Both the position numbers and the translations under genes were made by a program. Shown here piece by piece: positions 18,239-26,713 of a DNA stretch of 64,000 nucleotides; positions within the stretch are counted from its first letter, which is position 1, and each line of letters starts with the position of its first letter. This DNA is from Oceanidesulfovibrio marinus (lineage in GTDB: Bacteria; Desulfobacterota; Desulfovibrionia; Desulfovibrionales; Desulfovibrionaceae): assembly GCF_013085545.1 (NCBI RefSeq), contig NZ_CP039543.1:3069322-3133321 (forward strand), read 5' to 3'. The notes beneath the pieces were generated by a model. That model saw only the letters and a program-made list of their open reading frames with translations. It had not been told where the DNA came from and did not search any database.

Positions 18239-18889
18239 TCAGTCCTGGTCGTCGGCTGGCCGGCCCTCGTACAGGGTCAGCATGGAGTCGCTGACCGATT
18301 CCAGCCAGGTCATATCGTGGCTGGCGATGACCAGGGTGGTGCCCTGTTGCCGCCGGGCCTCGGTCACCGCGTCCTTGATGCGCAGGGCGCTGTTCTTGTC
18401 CAGGCTCGCTGTGGGCTCGTCCAGCAGCAGCACCCGCGGCCGGAGAGCCAGCCTGGCGGCCAGGGCCACGCGTTGCAGCTCGCCGCCGGAAAGCTCGTGC
18501 GCGCTGCGGTTGGCAAAGCTATCCGGATTGAGCCCCACCAGATCCAGCGCGTTGTCCACTCCGTCGTCGATGTCGGCCATGCCGCGGATTTTCATGCCGT
18601 AGGCCACGTTCTTGCGCACCGTGGTGGTCAGCAGATACGGCTCCTGGGTCAGCAGGGTGACGTGGCGACGGCGCTCGAACACGTTGCCGCTGGCCATGCC
18701 ATCAAAAGAGAGGAGCCCTTCGGCCGGCTGCTCCAGAAAGGCGAGCATGCGCAGCAGCGTGGACTTGCCGCTGCCGTTGTGGCCGCGCAGGCCCAGGGCC
18801 TCGCCCTCTTCGATGACCAGGGAAGGAACCGAGAGGACCTCGCGGTTTCCGTAGCGCTGGACCACGTCTTCGAGCGTGTAGAGCGCCAC
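18239..18889 (-). CDS. tupC: Tungstate ABC transporter ATPase TupC
   Basis: The 216-residue ATPase has Walker A LRGHNGSGKST, the Q-loop in LTQEPYLL, signature LSGGELQRVALAARLAL, Walker B VLLLDEPTASLD and H-loop ASHDM. Its short length and the neighbouring TupB/TupA identify it as the tungstate-type importer ATPase. It starts at a GTG (18889) one base after the tupB stop. Tungstate is needed for tungsten formate dehydrogenases and aldehyde oxidoreductases, common in sulfate reducers. Confidence 0.93.
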   Translation of the reverse strand: MALYTLEDVVQRYGNREVLSVPSLVIEEGEALGLRGHNGSGKSTLLRMLAFLEQPAEGLLSFDGMASGNVFERRRHVTLLTQEPYLLTTTVRKNVAYGMKIRGMADIDDGVDNALDLVGLNPDSFANRSAHELSGGELQRVALAARLALRPRVLLLDEPTASLDKNSALRIKDAVTEARRQQGTTLVIASHDMTWLESVSDSMLTLYEGRPADDQD

Positions 18890-18890
18890 C

Positions 18891-19586
18891 TTACTGCACC
18901 GCCTTGCGCCTGAGGCCCACCACGGAGACGTTCACCAGCAGGGCGATAACCATGAGCACAAGGCCCAGGGCAATGCCCATGGCGAAGCGGCCCTTGCCCG
19001 TTTCCAGGGCTATGGCCGTGGTGATGGTCCGCGTGTGCCACTTGATGTTGCCGCCGATCATCATGGAAATGCCAATCTCCGAGACGATACGCCCGTAGGC
19101 CGTGACCGCGGCCACCAGGCAGCTGTACCGCGCCTCCCACAGTGTGCTCATGAGCACCTGTCTGGGGTTGGCACCCAGGGTCAGCAGTGTGGGCCGCAGC
19201 CGGGGATCCATGCTCTCCACGGCCGTGGCCGTGAAGGCCACCACAATGGGCAGGCCCAGGATGATCTGCCCCACGGCAATGCCCGGCAGGGTGAAGAGCA
19301 GCTCAAAATCGCCCAGGGGCCCGCGCCGGGTGACCAGCGCGTAGACAAGCAGGCCGATGACCACCGTGGGCAGAGAAAGCAGCGTGTCCACGGCCGTTTT
19401 GGCGATGCGCCGGCCTGGAAAGCGCGTATACCCCAGCAAAAAGCCCAGCGGAATGCCCAGGGCCAGAGTTCCGGCCATGGACATGGATGATACGGTAAGG
19501 GTGCACTTGACCGCGGAGAAGGTCTCCGCATCGCCGGAGGCGAGCAGGTGCAGAGCCTGGGTAAAACCGTCGAGAATGAAGCTCAT
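18891..19586 (-). CDS. tupB: Tungstate ABC transporter permease TupB
   Basis: The 231-residue inner-membrane protein has about six hydrophobic helices and a binding-protein-dependent permease loop (ESMDPRLRPTLLTLGANPRQVL). The sequence SEIGISMMIGGNIKWHTRTITTAI is characteristic of TupB. It lies between tupA and tupC; an 81-base gap with a strong hairpin separates it from tupA. Confidence 0.94.
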   Translation of the reverse strand: MSFILDGFTQALHLLASGDAETFSAVKCTLTVSSMSMAGTLALGIPLGFLLGYTRFPGRRIAKTAVDTLLSLPTVVIGLLVYALVTRRGPLGDFELLFTLPGIAVGQIILGLPIVVAFTATAVESMDPRLRPTLLTLGANPRQVLMSTLWEARYSCLVAAVTAYGRIVSEIGISMMIGGNIKWHTRTITTAIALETGKGRFAMGIALGLVLMVIALLVNVSVVGLRRKAVQ

Positions 19587-19611
19587 AGGCGGAGTTCCGT
19601 GGGTCAGAAGT

Positions 19612-19644
19612 CCCCGCCCGGCCTCAGCATCGGGCCAGGCGGGG
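19612..19644 (-). promoter_or_regulatory. Strong hairpin between tupA and tupB
   Basis: CCCCGCCCGGCC (19612-19623) faces GGCCAGGCGGGG (19633-19644), with one mismatch in about 12 pairs and a 9-base loop. No T-run follows on the minus strand, so it probably protects the tupA 3' end or slows transcription rather than ending it. Unequal tupA/tupBC levels are inferred. Confidence 0.55.
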
Positions 19645-19667
19645 GATAGGGCTGGGGCGTGCTTATG

Positions 19668-20507
19668 CTACTTCGCGTTGGGAGTAAAGAGCGCCTTGCC
19701 CAGCAGACGGAAGTCCGCGATGTCCTTCTGGCCCTGCTCGGAAGTGATCCAGTCGCTGAACTTCTTGGCCAGATCCTGCTTCACGCTGGGGCACTTCTCG
19801 GGGTTCACGATGATGACGCTGTACTGGTTGAAGAGGACCTTGTCGCCTTCCACCAGAATAACCAGCGGCGGGTTGCCGTTGTTCTCGGCCTCGTACTTGA
19901 TGAAGGTGCCGCGGTCGGTCATGGTGTAGCCGTCGCGCTCGGAGGCCACCAGGATGGTCTTGAGCATGCCCTGACCGGTCTGCACGTACCACTCCTGCTT
20001 GTCCGGCAGCTCCATGCCGGCGGCCTTCCACAGGGACTTCTCCTTCTTGTTCGTACCGGAGTCGTCGCCGCGGGAAACAAAGACGCCGCCCTTCTTGGCG
20101 ATAGTGGTCAATGCGTCCTTCACATCCATGCCCTTGACGCCGGCCGGGTCGGAAGGCGGGCCGATGATGACGAAGTCGTTGTACATTACCTCGCGGCGGT
20201 CAATGCCGTGTCCTTCCTCGACATACTTCTTCTCTGCCGGCGGCGCGTGCACCAGCAGGATGTCGGCGTTGCAGTCGATGCCGAACTGCAGGGCCTTGCC
20301 CGTGCCCATGGCGCTCCACTTGAGTTCGATGCCGGTGGCCTCCTGGAACTTGGGCGCCAGATAATCAAGTAATCCGGTGTTGTCCGTGGACGTGGTCGTC
20401 GCCATCATCAGGCTCTGCTCGGCCGCCTGGGCCACGCCGACCGTAAAGGCCAGTGCCATGACCAGGCCGAGGGCGATCGAGCCCCAGCGCATTCCTTTTT
20501 TGTGCAT
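19668..20507 (-). CDS. tupA: Tungstate-binding periplasmic protein TupA
   Basis: The 279-residue protein carries a signal peptide (MHKKGMRWGSIALGLVMALA..., cut after about AQAA) and the TupA hallmark MATTTSTDNTGLLDYL, the start of the oxyanion-binding site. VSRGDDSGTNKKE is the other conserved loop. ATG 20507 is chosen because GGAGGAG lies just upstream; an in-frame TTG four codons earlier falls in that site. TupA binds tungstate in preference to molybdate in characterised systems. First gene of tupABC, divergent from the ModE-like regulator. Confidence 0.95.
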   Translation of the reverse strand: MHKKGMRWGSIALGLVMALAFTVGVAQAAEQSLMMATTTSTDNTGLLDYLAPKFQEATGIELKWSAMGTGKALQFGIDCNADILLVHAPPAEKKYVEEGHGIDRREVMYNDFVIIGPPSDPAGVKGMDVKDALTTIAKKGGVFVSRGDDSGTNKKEKSLWKAAGMELPDKQEWYVQTGQGMLKTILVASERDGYTMTDRGTFIKYEAENNGNPPLVILVEGDKVLFNQYSVIIVNPEKCPSVKQDLAKKFSDWITSEQGQKDIADFRLLGKALFTPNAK

Positions 20508-20533
20508 CTTCTCCTCCAAAAGGCTTTATAATG

Positions 20534-20561
20534 TTGACCATGCCAGCCGGATTATTATTAG
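20534..20561 (+). promoter_or_regulatory. Possible promoter of the ModE-like regulator
   Basis: TTGACC at 20534-20539 is followed after 16 bases by TATTAG at 20556-20561. The site lies in the 180-base divergent region between tupA and the regulator, so an operator here could act on both. No clear inverted repeat of the enterobacterial ModE type is visible. Confidence 0.35.
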
Positions 20562-20686
20562 TTTAACCTGCCGTTTTTGTCCACATACATAGTTTTTTTC
20601 CGAATCCTTGAGTGAAGATCGATTTCGGACTAAAGTGCAAATATTCTCAGAAGGTCATCGAGAATTTTAAGACCCGGGAGAAAAGA

Positions 20687-21061
20687 TTGGGCGATAAAAA
20701 AAAACCGACCCTGCGCTTGAACATCTGGATCGAGGACGACGGCGAGCTGCTTTTTGGTTCCGGGCGGGCTCAACTTCTGCTGAAGATCCGGGAGTACGGC
20801 TCGCTCAAAAAAGCGGCAGAGGCCATGGGCATCTCCTACCGGGCCGCCTGGGGCAAGCTCAAAAAAACAGAAGAGGTGCTTGGCGAGCCACTGGTGGAGA
20901 AGTACGGCGGCAACCGCGCCGGCTACAGCCTCTCCCCCCTGGGCGAACGGCTCATGGCGGCCTACGCCCAGTGGTTCGACGAGGTGGAGCGCTTCGCCGT
21001 GGACCGCGCCGAGGAGCTGCTGCCGTGGCACCTGCGGATGTTCGAAGAGCCGGAGAAATAG
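20687..21061 (+). CDS. ModE-type winged-helix regulator, single domain
   Basis: The protein matches the N-terminal DNA-binding half of ModE: LLLKIREYGSLKKAAEAMGISYRAAWGKLKKTEEVLGEPLVEKYGG, a LysR-like winged helix. It ends at about 124 residues, without the C-terminal molbindin (TOBE) domains that bind molybdate or tungstate in E. coli ModE. The TTG at 20687 is preferred because GGGAG lies 6 bases upstream; a GTG at 20612 would add 25 lysine-rich residues. Its position, divergent from tupABC, suggests control of tungstate uptake. How it senses the metal is unclear. Confidence 0.83.
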   Translation: MGDKKKPTLRLNIWIEDDGELLFGSGRAQLLLKIREYGSLKKAAEAMGISYRAAWGKLKKTEEVLGEPLVEKYGGNRAGYSLSPLGERLMAAYAQWFDEVERFAVDRAEELLPWHLRMFEEPEK

Positions 21062-21191
21062 CCGGCAGAAAACCGAACGGTCATTGACTTAATTCGGAGT
21101 GCGGGTCTACTACCCACACGAACCACCACAACTCCCTAGCCTGCCGACGGAAAGCGGCGGAGGGAGCAGCACAAGGGAGCCAGAAATTTCC

Positions 21192-22439
21192 ATGACACTC
21201 AGACGAGTCGTCATTACCGGTCTTTCTGCAATAACGCCTCTGGGCAACGATCTCGCCGCAAGCTGGGGCAGGCTCCTGGCCGGCGAGTCGGGGGTCTCCC
21301 CCATTACCTCTTTCGACACCTCCGAGCACCTGACCAAGTTCGCCGGTCAGGTGACCGGCTTCGACCCCACCCTCTACATGTCCGCCAAGCAGGCGCGCCG
21401 GCTGGAGCGCTTCTGCACCTTCTCCATTGCCTGCTCCAAGATGCTGCTCCAGCACGCCGGCCTGGAGAAGATTCCAGAGCAAGACCAGGAACACACGGGC
21501 TGTCTCATCGGTTGCGGCCTGGGCGGCCTGAAGATCTTCGAAGACACCGTGCTCAAGCTGGAGCGCGAAGGCCCCCGCCGCGTGTCGCCGTTCTGCATCC
21601 CGGTCTACATCGCGAACATGGCTCCTGGCCTGGCCTCCATCGAGCTGCAGGCCAAAGGACCCAATCTGGTGACCACATCCGCCTGCGCCTCGGGAATCCA
21701 CGCCATCATCTACGCCTACTCCGACATCGCCATGGGCCGCGCGGACATGATGGTCACGGGCGGGGTGGAGTCGACCATCACCTCGCTGGGCATCGCCGGG
21801 TTCAACGCCATGCGCGCCCTCTCCACCCGCAACGACGATCCGCAGCGCGCCTCCCGGCCCTTTGACAAGAACCGCGACGGCTTTGTCATGGGCGAGGGCT
21901 GCGGCATGCTGCTGCTCGAATCGCTGGAGCACGCCCAGGCCCGCGGGGCCAACATCCTGGCCGAGATCGTGGGCTGCAACTCCACGGCCGACGCTTACCA
22001 CATGACCGCCCCGGCCGAGGACGGCGACGGCATGGCCCGCGCCATGAACGGAGCGCTGCGCACCGCCGGCATGTCGCCAGACCAGGTCGAGCACATCAAC
22101 GCCCACGCCACCTCCACGCCGCTCAACGACGTCACGGAGACGCGCGCCATCAAGAAGGTCTTTGGCAAGCGCGCCTACGACATCCCCATCACCGCCAACA
22201 AGTCCATGATGGGCCACCTGCTGGGCGGGGCCGGCGGGGTCGAGTCCGTGTTCAGCGTCATGTCCCTGGCGGAGGAAGTGCTGCCGCCCACCATCAACCT
22301 GGAGACGCCGGACCCGGAGTGCGACCTGGACTACATCACCGAAGGCAAGCGCAAGGCCACGGTGGCCAACGTGCTTTGCAACTCCTTCGGCTTCGGCGGC
22401 ACCAACGCCAGCGTGATCTTCTCCCGCTGGAACGGGTAG
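21192..22439 (+). CDS. fabF: Beta-ketoacyl-ACP synthase II FabF
   Basis: FabF condenses malonyl-ACP with growing acyl-ACP in fatty-acid synthesis. The 415-residue protein starts MTLRRVVITGLSAITPLGND and carries the Cys-His-His triad: C165 in TTSACASG, H305 in INAHATSTP and H342 in GHLLGGAGG. The glycine-rich end (NSFGFGGTNASVIF) is intact. An AGGGAG lies about 14 bases before ATG 21192; an upstream in-frame ATG at 21099 gives unlikely sequence. It stands alone here, not next to acpP or fabG. Confidence 0.96.
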   Translation: MTLRRVVITGLSAITPLGNDLAASWGRLLAGESGVSPITSFDTSEHLTKFAGQVTGFDPTLYMSAKQARRLERFCTFSIACSKMLLQHAGLEKIPEQDQEHTGCLIGCGLGGLKIFEDTVLKLEREGPRRVSPFCIPVYIANMAPGLASIELQAKGPNLVTTSACASGIHAIIYAYSDIAMGRADMMVTGGVESTITSLGIAGFNAMRALSTRNDDPQRASRPFDKNRDGFVMGEGCGMLLLESLEHAQARGANILAEIVGCNSTADAYHMTAPAEDGDGMARAMNGALRTAGMSPDQVEHINAHATSTPLNDVTETRAIKKVFGKRAYDIPITANKSMMGHLLGGAGGVESVFSVMSLAEEVLPPTINLETPDPECDLDYITEGKRKATVANVLCNSFGFGGTNASVIFSRWNG

Positions 22440-22454
22440 ACTCGTCCAGAGCAC

Positions 22455-22481
22455 CCTGCATCCGCAGGCGCTACTTTTTTT
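22455..22481 (+). terminator. Weak terminator-like hairpin after fabF
   Basis: CCTGC (22455-22459) pairs with GCAGG (22464-22468), and a run of eight T bases follows at 22474-22481 after a short gap. The stem is short, so termination strength is doubtful. Confidence 0.35.
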
Positions 22482-22624
22482 CGGATTTCGAGAGGGAGGC
22501 CGGACCGCGGAACGCGGCGGCTGGAGTATCTTACCCGTGAAAGGGCTTTCCATGCTCTTCTACATCTATCTGAAACAATAGTGAATTGTCTCAGATGGGA
22601 GCCCTGCTTCCAGACGAAAACGCG

Positions 22625-23344
22625 CTACGCCTTGCGCAGAACGAACAGCGCATCGTCCACCGTGTCGTGAATCGATGTGCGTTTGGACACGCCCACCATG
22701 TCCAGCACGCGGCGGAAGTTATCGGCCAGGCCGGCCAGGGTGATGCGCAGCCGCTGGGAGGTGCCGTTCTTGAGCAGGCCGTCCAGCAGGCTGATGCCGC
22801 CGCCGTTGATGGAGGCGTGCTTGTCAAAGGCGAGAATGGCCTGGGAAAAACCCTTGGCTGCGGCGTCGTCTATGGCGCTGCGCAGGTACGGGGCCGTGGA
22901 GGAGGTGACGTTGCCGTGGATCTTGATGACCACGATGTCGCCGCGGTGCTCCACCTCGATGTCGTTGGCCTCGCCGCGGCTTTTTTCCAGACGCGTCTCG
23001 GCGCGCTTCAGGGCCTGCTCCAGGGCGTCGCGCTGCAGGGGCTTGTCGATGAAGTCAGTGGCGTTGAGATTGAGCGCCTTGACGGCGAGGTCCAGGTCGC
23101 CGTGGCCGGTGACCACGATGACCTCGGTGGTGGGGTTGATCTCCTTGATGCGCCGCAACACCTCGATGCCGTCCATGCCCGGCATCTTCACGTCCGTGAT
23201 GACCACGTCCGGCATTTCCCTGGCAAACAGTTCGAGCCCCTCCTCGCCTGTCTCGGCGCGGAAGGTGCTGTGGCCGAACGCTCCGAGAAGCAGTTCCATC
23301 ATCTCGAGAGTCGGCCGTTCGTCGTCGATCACCAATATTCTCAT
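22625..23344 (-). CDS. Response regulator with receiver and STAS domains
   Basis: The 239-residue protein has a complete receiver (about 1-115) with D7/D8, phosphoacceptor D51 in VVITDVKMPGMDG, T79 and K101. A STAS-like domain follows (about 128-237). The usual serine-containing loop of STAS antagonists reads INGGGIS at 179-185, so the phosphorylatable serine is missing. Output is therefore probably protein binding driven by D51 phosphorylation rather than by a serine kinase. Its ATG overlaps the stop of the histidine kinase gene (ATGA), so the two are a cognate pair. Confidence 0.9.
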   Translation of the reverse strand: MRILVIDDERPTLEMMELLLGAFGHSTFRAETGEEGLELFAREMPDVVITDVKMPGMDGIEVLRRIKEINPTTEVIVVTGHGDLDLAVKALNLNATDFIDKPLQRDALEQALKRAETRLEKSRGEANDIEVEHRGDIVVIKIHGNVTSSTAPYLRSAIDDAAAKGFSQAILAFDKHASINGGGISLLDGLLKNGTSQRLRITLAGLADNFRRVLDMVGVSKRTSIHDTVDDALFVLRKA

Positions 23345-25209
23345 TGGGGCTCTTCCAGTGCTGGGAAAGAGAGGATGAAGGCAGTGCCCTTGCCGGGTTC
23401 GCTCTCCACGGTGATCTCTCCGTTACAGTCTTTCACAATGCCGTAGGTTATGGCCAGGCCCAGGCCCATGCCTTTACCGGTTTCTTTGGTGGTATAAAAT
23501 GGTTCGAAAATTTTATCCAGTCGCGATGCAGGAATGCCGACTCCGTTATCTGCAACACGAAGGCAGACGATGCCGTCGTTCTGATACACCGCCACCTCGA
23601 TGCGGCGTTTCGAGGGCGGAAGCTGCGCCTCTTCGGAGCAGACGGCGTCGCGGGCGTTGGTCACCAGATTGAAGATAACCTGCTGCAGCCGGTTCTCCTG
23701 CCCCATGATGTACGGCACGTCTTCCGGCAGGTGCACGTCCAATTTAACGCTGTCCAACTGGAGCTGCTGGCGCAGGATGCGCAGCACGTTGCGCACCGGC
23801 GCGGCAAGGTCCATGCGCTCCCGCAGCAGCTCCGCCTTGCGCCCGAACTGGCGCATGGCCTGGATGATCTCCGAGGCGCGGTCCACCTGCTGGCTTATCT
23901 GCCGCGTCACCTTGGCGAAGGTCTCCGGCGGAATGGTCTCGCCCTTGGAGGCGAGCAGTTCGAGGTACTCGCTGCCCACCTTGATGGCGTTGAGGGGCTG
24001 ATTCACCTCATGCGCAATGCCCGCAGACATCTCGCCCAGGCTCTTCATCTTGCTGGCCTGGATGAGCTGCGCGTCCTTCTCGATCATGTCCGTGATGTCC
24101 GTGGCCGAGACGATGAGCGCGGGCTGCTCCTCGTAGATGGTGGAGCAGACGTGGAGGTTCACGTAGAACGGCTCGTTGCTGCTGCGGTAGGCCAGACTCT
24201 TGGGAAAGGAGACGCAGCGCGCCTGGGCGTCCATGTCGCTGCTGGGAAAGGCCTGGGCAAGCTGGCTCACCACGTCCGGGGCCAGCTCCACGATGGGCTT
24301 GTTCACCAGCTCCATGCGCGAGTAGCCGAACACCTCCGTGGCCATGGGGTTGGCGTCCAGCACCGTCAGCCCGCCCATATCCAGGACAAAAATGGGGTCC
24401 GGCCCGCTGTGGAACAGGGAGCGGTACTTGAGCTGCGAGCGCTTGAGCTCGGCGCGGTACTCCTTGATGTGCCGGACCATGTTGGCGAAGGAGTCGGCAA
24501 GCTGCACCACCTCGTCGTCGGCCCGGCCGTCGAAGTCGATGGAAAACTCCAGGTTGTCGCGGCGGATATCCTCGGCCACGCGCATCAGCGCATGGATGGG
24601 CTTGGTGATGCTCCGCGCCAGGGCCTGGCTCAAAAAGAAAATGAACAGGATAATGCCCGCGATGAAGCCCACGAAGATGTTGCGGAGCTTGGTAACGATG
24701 GCGCCGATGTGCTGCTGCGACAAGCCCACATGGACGCTGCCCACGTCGTAGATGCCCTCCTTCACCGGCACGGCCACGTCGTAGACCGATCCGCCCAGCA
24801 CGTTGTCCAGGGGCTGGATGGACTGCTTGTCGCCGGGCTTCAGGGGGTTGGCGTCGCGCAGGAACTCGGGGAAAGGCACGATGAACGTGGAGGCCAGTAC
24901 CTTGTGCTCCGTATCCAGGATGTAGATGTAGGTGATGAGGTCCTGGCGCTCGCCCACCAGCACGGCCTCGAAGGCGAGGTTCACCAGGGCCGGCTCGTCC
25001 TGGGTGAGGATGAACGGCGCGCTGCGGTCGGCTATGGACTGGGCGATGCCCAGACCGCGGAACTCCAGCTCCCGCGTGAGGCTGGAGATCAGGATGTAGC
25101 GCGCCACAAGGGCGATGCATACGCTCACCAGCAGTACGACGCCCAGCGTGCTGAAAAGAATTTTGCTCTTCAGATTCATGGGGGAGGGGCGGAACCGCTG
25201 CCGGATCAT
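23341..25209 (-). CDS. Membrane sensor histidine kinase with HAMP and PAS domains
   Basis: The 622-residue protein has a transmembrane helix at about 16-40, a periplasmic sensing region to about 185, a second helix near 188-208, a HAMP linker, a PAS domain around 285-390 (LFHSGPDPIFVLDMGGLTVLDANP), and a HisKA domain with H400 in GIAHEVNQPLNAIK. The ATPase has NLVTNARDAV (N-box), DNGVGIPASRL (G1) and GKGMGLGLAI (G2). The start overlaps the stop of the binding-protein gene (ATGA) and the stop overlaps the regulator start. The periplasmic part may meet the upstream binding lipoprotein. Confidence 0.93.
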   Translation of the reverse strand: MIRQRFRPSPMNLKSKILFSTLGVVLLVSVCIALVARYILISSLTRELEFRGLGIAQSIADRSAPFILTQDEPALVNLAFEAVLVGERQDLITYIYILDTEHKVLASTFIVPFPEFLRDANPLKPGDKQSIQPLDNVLGGSVYDVAVPVKEGIYDVGSVHVGLSQQHIGAIVTKLRNIFVGFIAGIILFIFFLSQALARSITKPIHALMRVAEDIRRDNLEFSIDFDGRADDEVVQLADSFANMVRHIKEYRAELKRSQLKYRSLFHSGPDPIFVLDMGGLTVLDANPMATEVFGYSRMELVNKPIVELAPDVVSQLAQAFPSSDMDAQARCVSFPKSLAYRSSNEPFYVNLHVCSTIYEEQPALIVSATDITDMIEKDAQLIQASKMKSLGEMSAGIAHEVNQPLNAIKVGSEYLELLASKGETIPPETFAKVTRQISQQVDRASEIIQAMRQFGRKAELLRERMDLAAPVRNVLRILRQQLQLDSVKLDVHLPEDVPYIMGQENRLQQVIFNLVTNARDAVCSEEAQLPPSKRRIEVAVYQNDGIVCLRVADNGVGIPASRLDKIFEPFYTTKETGKGMGLGLAITYGIVKDCNGEITVESEPGKGTAFILSFPALEEPQ

Positions 25210-26573
25210 GGAACCATACCCTTCCCGGCCAGGCCCGGCTTTGCAGGATGCGCAGCCTGGGCAGTCTGGGCCGGAGCCCTGCCCAGGCGTCTGGCCAGAT
25301 CCTTCCAGTCGGTCAGAAGCCGCAGCTTTCCTTCGCGAATCTCCGTAAAATAGACCTGGTCCAGCCCCTGGTGGTCGTGCGGGCCGAAGCGGATGACCGC
25401 GTCCTTGCCGATGGGCATCTCATGGATGGACTGCACGGCCCGGATGAAGCCCTCGCGGGTGGGGTCCGGCCCGGCGCGGCGCAACGCCTCCACCAGGACG
25501 CGCGCATTGAGATACCCCTCCAGGCTCACGGAGCTGATCGGCTGATCCGGATGGTCCTGGGCGTACTGCTCCAGGAACTCCCTGGCCAGGGGAAAGAGGT
25601 CCTGCGTCTGCGGCAGCTCTGGTGGCGGCACCACCTGGCTGACGATAATCCGCTCGCCCTTGTCGCCCAGGATGCGCACCAGCTCCTCGGCCCCCACGAA
25701 GGAGACGTTGTAGAAGATAAGGTCCGGTTGGATATTCTTGGCCATGCGGATGAACTTGGCGCACGGCATGTACGTGCCCACCATGACCACGGCCTCGGGC
25801 TTTGCCGCCATGATGCGCGCAAGGGCCTGCTCTATGTCCAGGGTGCCGCGGATGTACGAGCCCTTGGCCACGGGATCGAGCCCGTACTTGAGCAGCGAGA
25901 TCTCCGCCCCGCGCAGGCCGTCCAGGCCATAAGCGTCGTACTGGTAGAACACGGCGATGCGCTTGCAGCCCAGGTCCTCCACCAGGCGCGACACAGCGGC
26001 GTCCACTTCCTCGTGGTAGGAGGCGCGCACATTGATGAGGTACGGATTGAACGGCTCCCTGAGCGCCTTGGCGCCCGTGAACATGCCGAGCAGCGGAATC
26101 CTGGCCTTTTTGACCAGAGGGATGATTTTCACCGTGGTGGGCGTGCCCACGTAGCAGAACAGCGAGAAGATGTTCTCCTTGACGATGAGCTTCTGCGTAT
26201 TTGCCAGGCACAGCGGCGGCTCGTAGCGGTCGTCGTAGACCACCAGCTCTATCTTCCGGCCATGCACGCCGCCCTGTTCGTTGATGTAGTCGAGATACGC
26301 GGTGGCGCCGGAGAGCGTCTGCTGGCCCAGAAAGCTGGCGTGGCCGGTCAACGCCAGGGATGAGCCCACGCGGATTTTGTCGCTGGTGACGCCCGGCGTG
26401 ACGGCGCTCTGGTCAGAGCCGTCCTGGCCGACGTTGTCGCAACCGGCGGCGCACAACGCCATGAAGGAAAGCAGGAGGAAGAGAAGCGTCAGACACGGTC
26501 GTATCGCAGGAAATTCGGCATCCCGGCGGTCACGCCGCCTGACTCCCCGTGCCAGGGAAAATGTCTGGTTCAT
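25206..26573 (-). CDS. Periplasmic binding lipoprotein of the branched-chain amino-acid type
   Basis: The 455-residue protein has a signal sequence ending in a lipobox (ALCAAGC, C about 45), so it is probably a lipoprotein. The mature part is a type I periplasmic-binding domain (Peripla_BP_6): VGSSLALTGHASFLGQQTLSGA, then INEQGGVHGRKIELVVYDD and RIPLLGMFTGAKALREP, relatives of LivK. No permease or ATPase gene is adjacent. It instead overlaps a histidine kinase by 4 bases, which suggests that it senses a ligand for the kinase. The ligand is not readable from sequence. Confidence 0.88.
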   Translation of the reverse strand: MNQTFSLARGVRRRDRRDAEFPAIRPCLTLLFLLLSFMALCAAGCDNVGQDGSDQSAVTPGVTSDKIRVGSSLALTGHASFLGQQTLSGATAYLDYINEQGGVHGRKIELVVYDDRYEPPLCLANTQKLIVKENIFSLFCYVGTPTTVKIIPLVKKARIPLLGMFTGAKALREPFNPYLINVRASYHEEVDAAVSRLVEDLGCKRIAVFYQYDAYGLDGLRGAEISLLKYGLDPVAKGSYIRGTLDIEQALARIMAAKPEAVVMVGTYMPCAKFIRMAKNIQPDLIFYNVSFVGAEELVRILGDKGERIIVSQVVPPPELPQTQDLFPLAREFLEQYAQDHPDQPISSVSLEGYLNARVLVEALRRAGPDPTREGFIRAVQSIHEMPIGKDAVIRFGPHDHQGLDQVYFTEIREGKLRLLTDWKDLARRLGRAPAQTAQAAHPAKPGLAGKGMVP

Positions 26574-26713
26574 GGCCCCCGCCTGAAAAAAAATGCCGTC
26601 TTTGTGGACGACCTAGCCTCAACGTGAGAAAAACCTAACAGAAAGGACCCGGCGGTCAAGCACGGAGCTGGCAGCCTGGGCCCGCTGACAACTGCCAAGC
26701 ACTGAGGTTCATT

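Noticed and set aside
20612-21061. Identification of the ModE-like gene as TunR
   Set aside because: TunR is described as having a recombinase-like DNA-binding domain and a ModE-like sensing domain. This protein has only the ModE winged helix.
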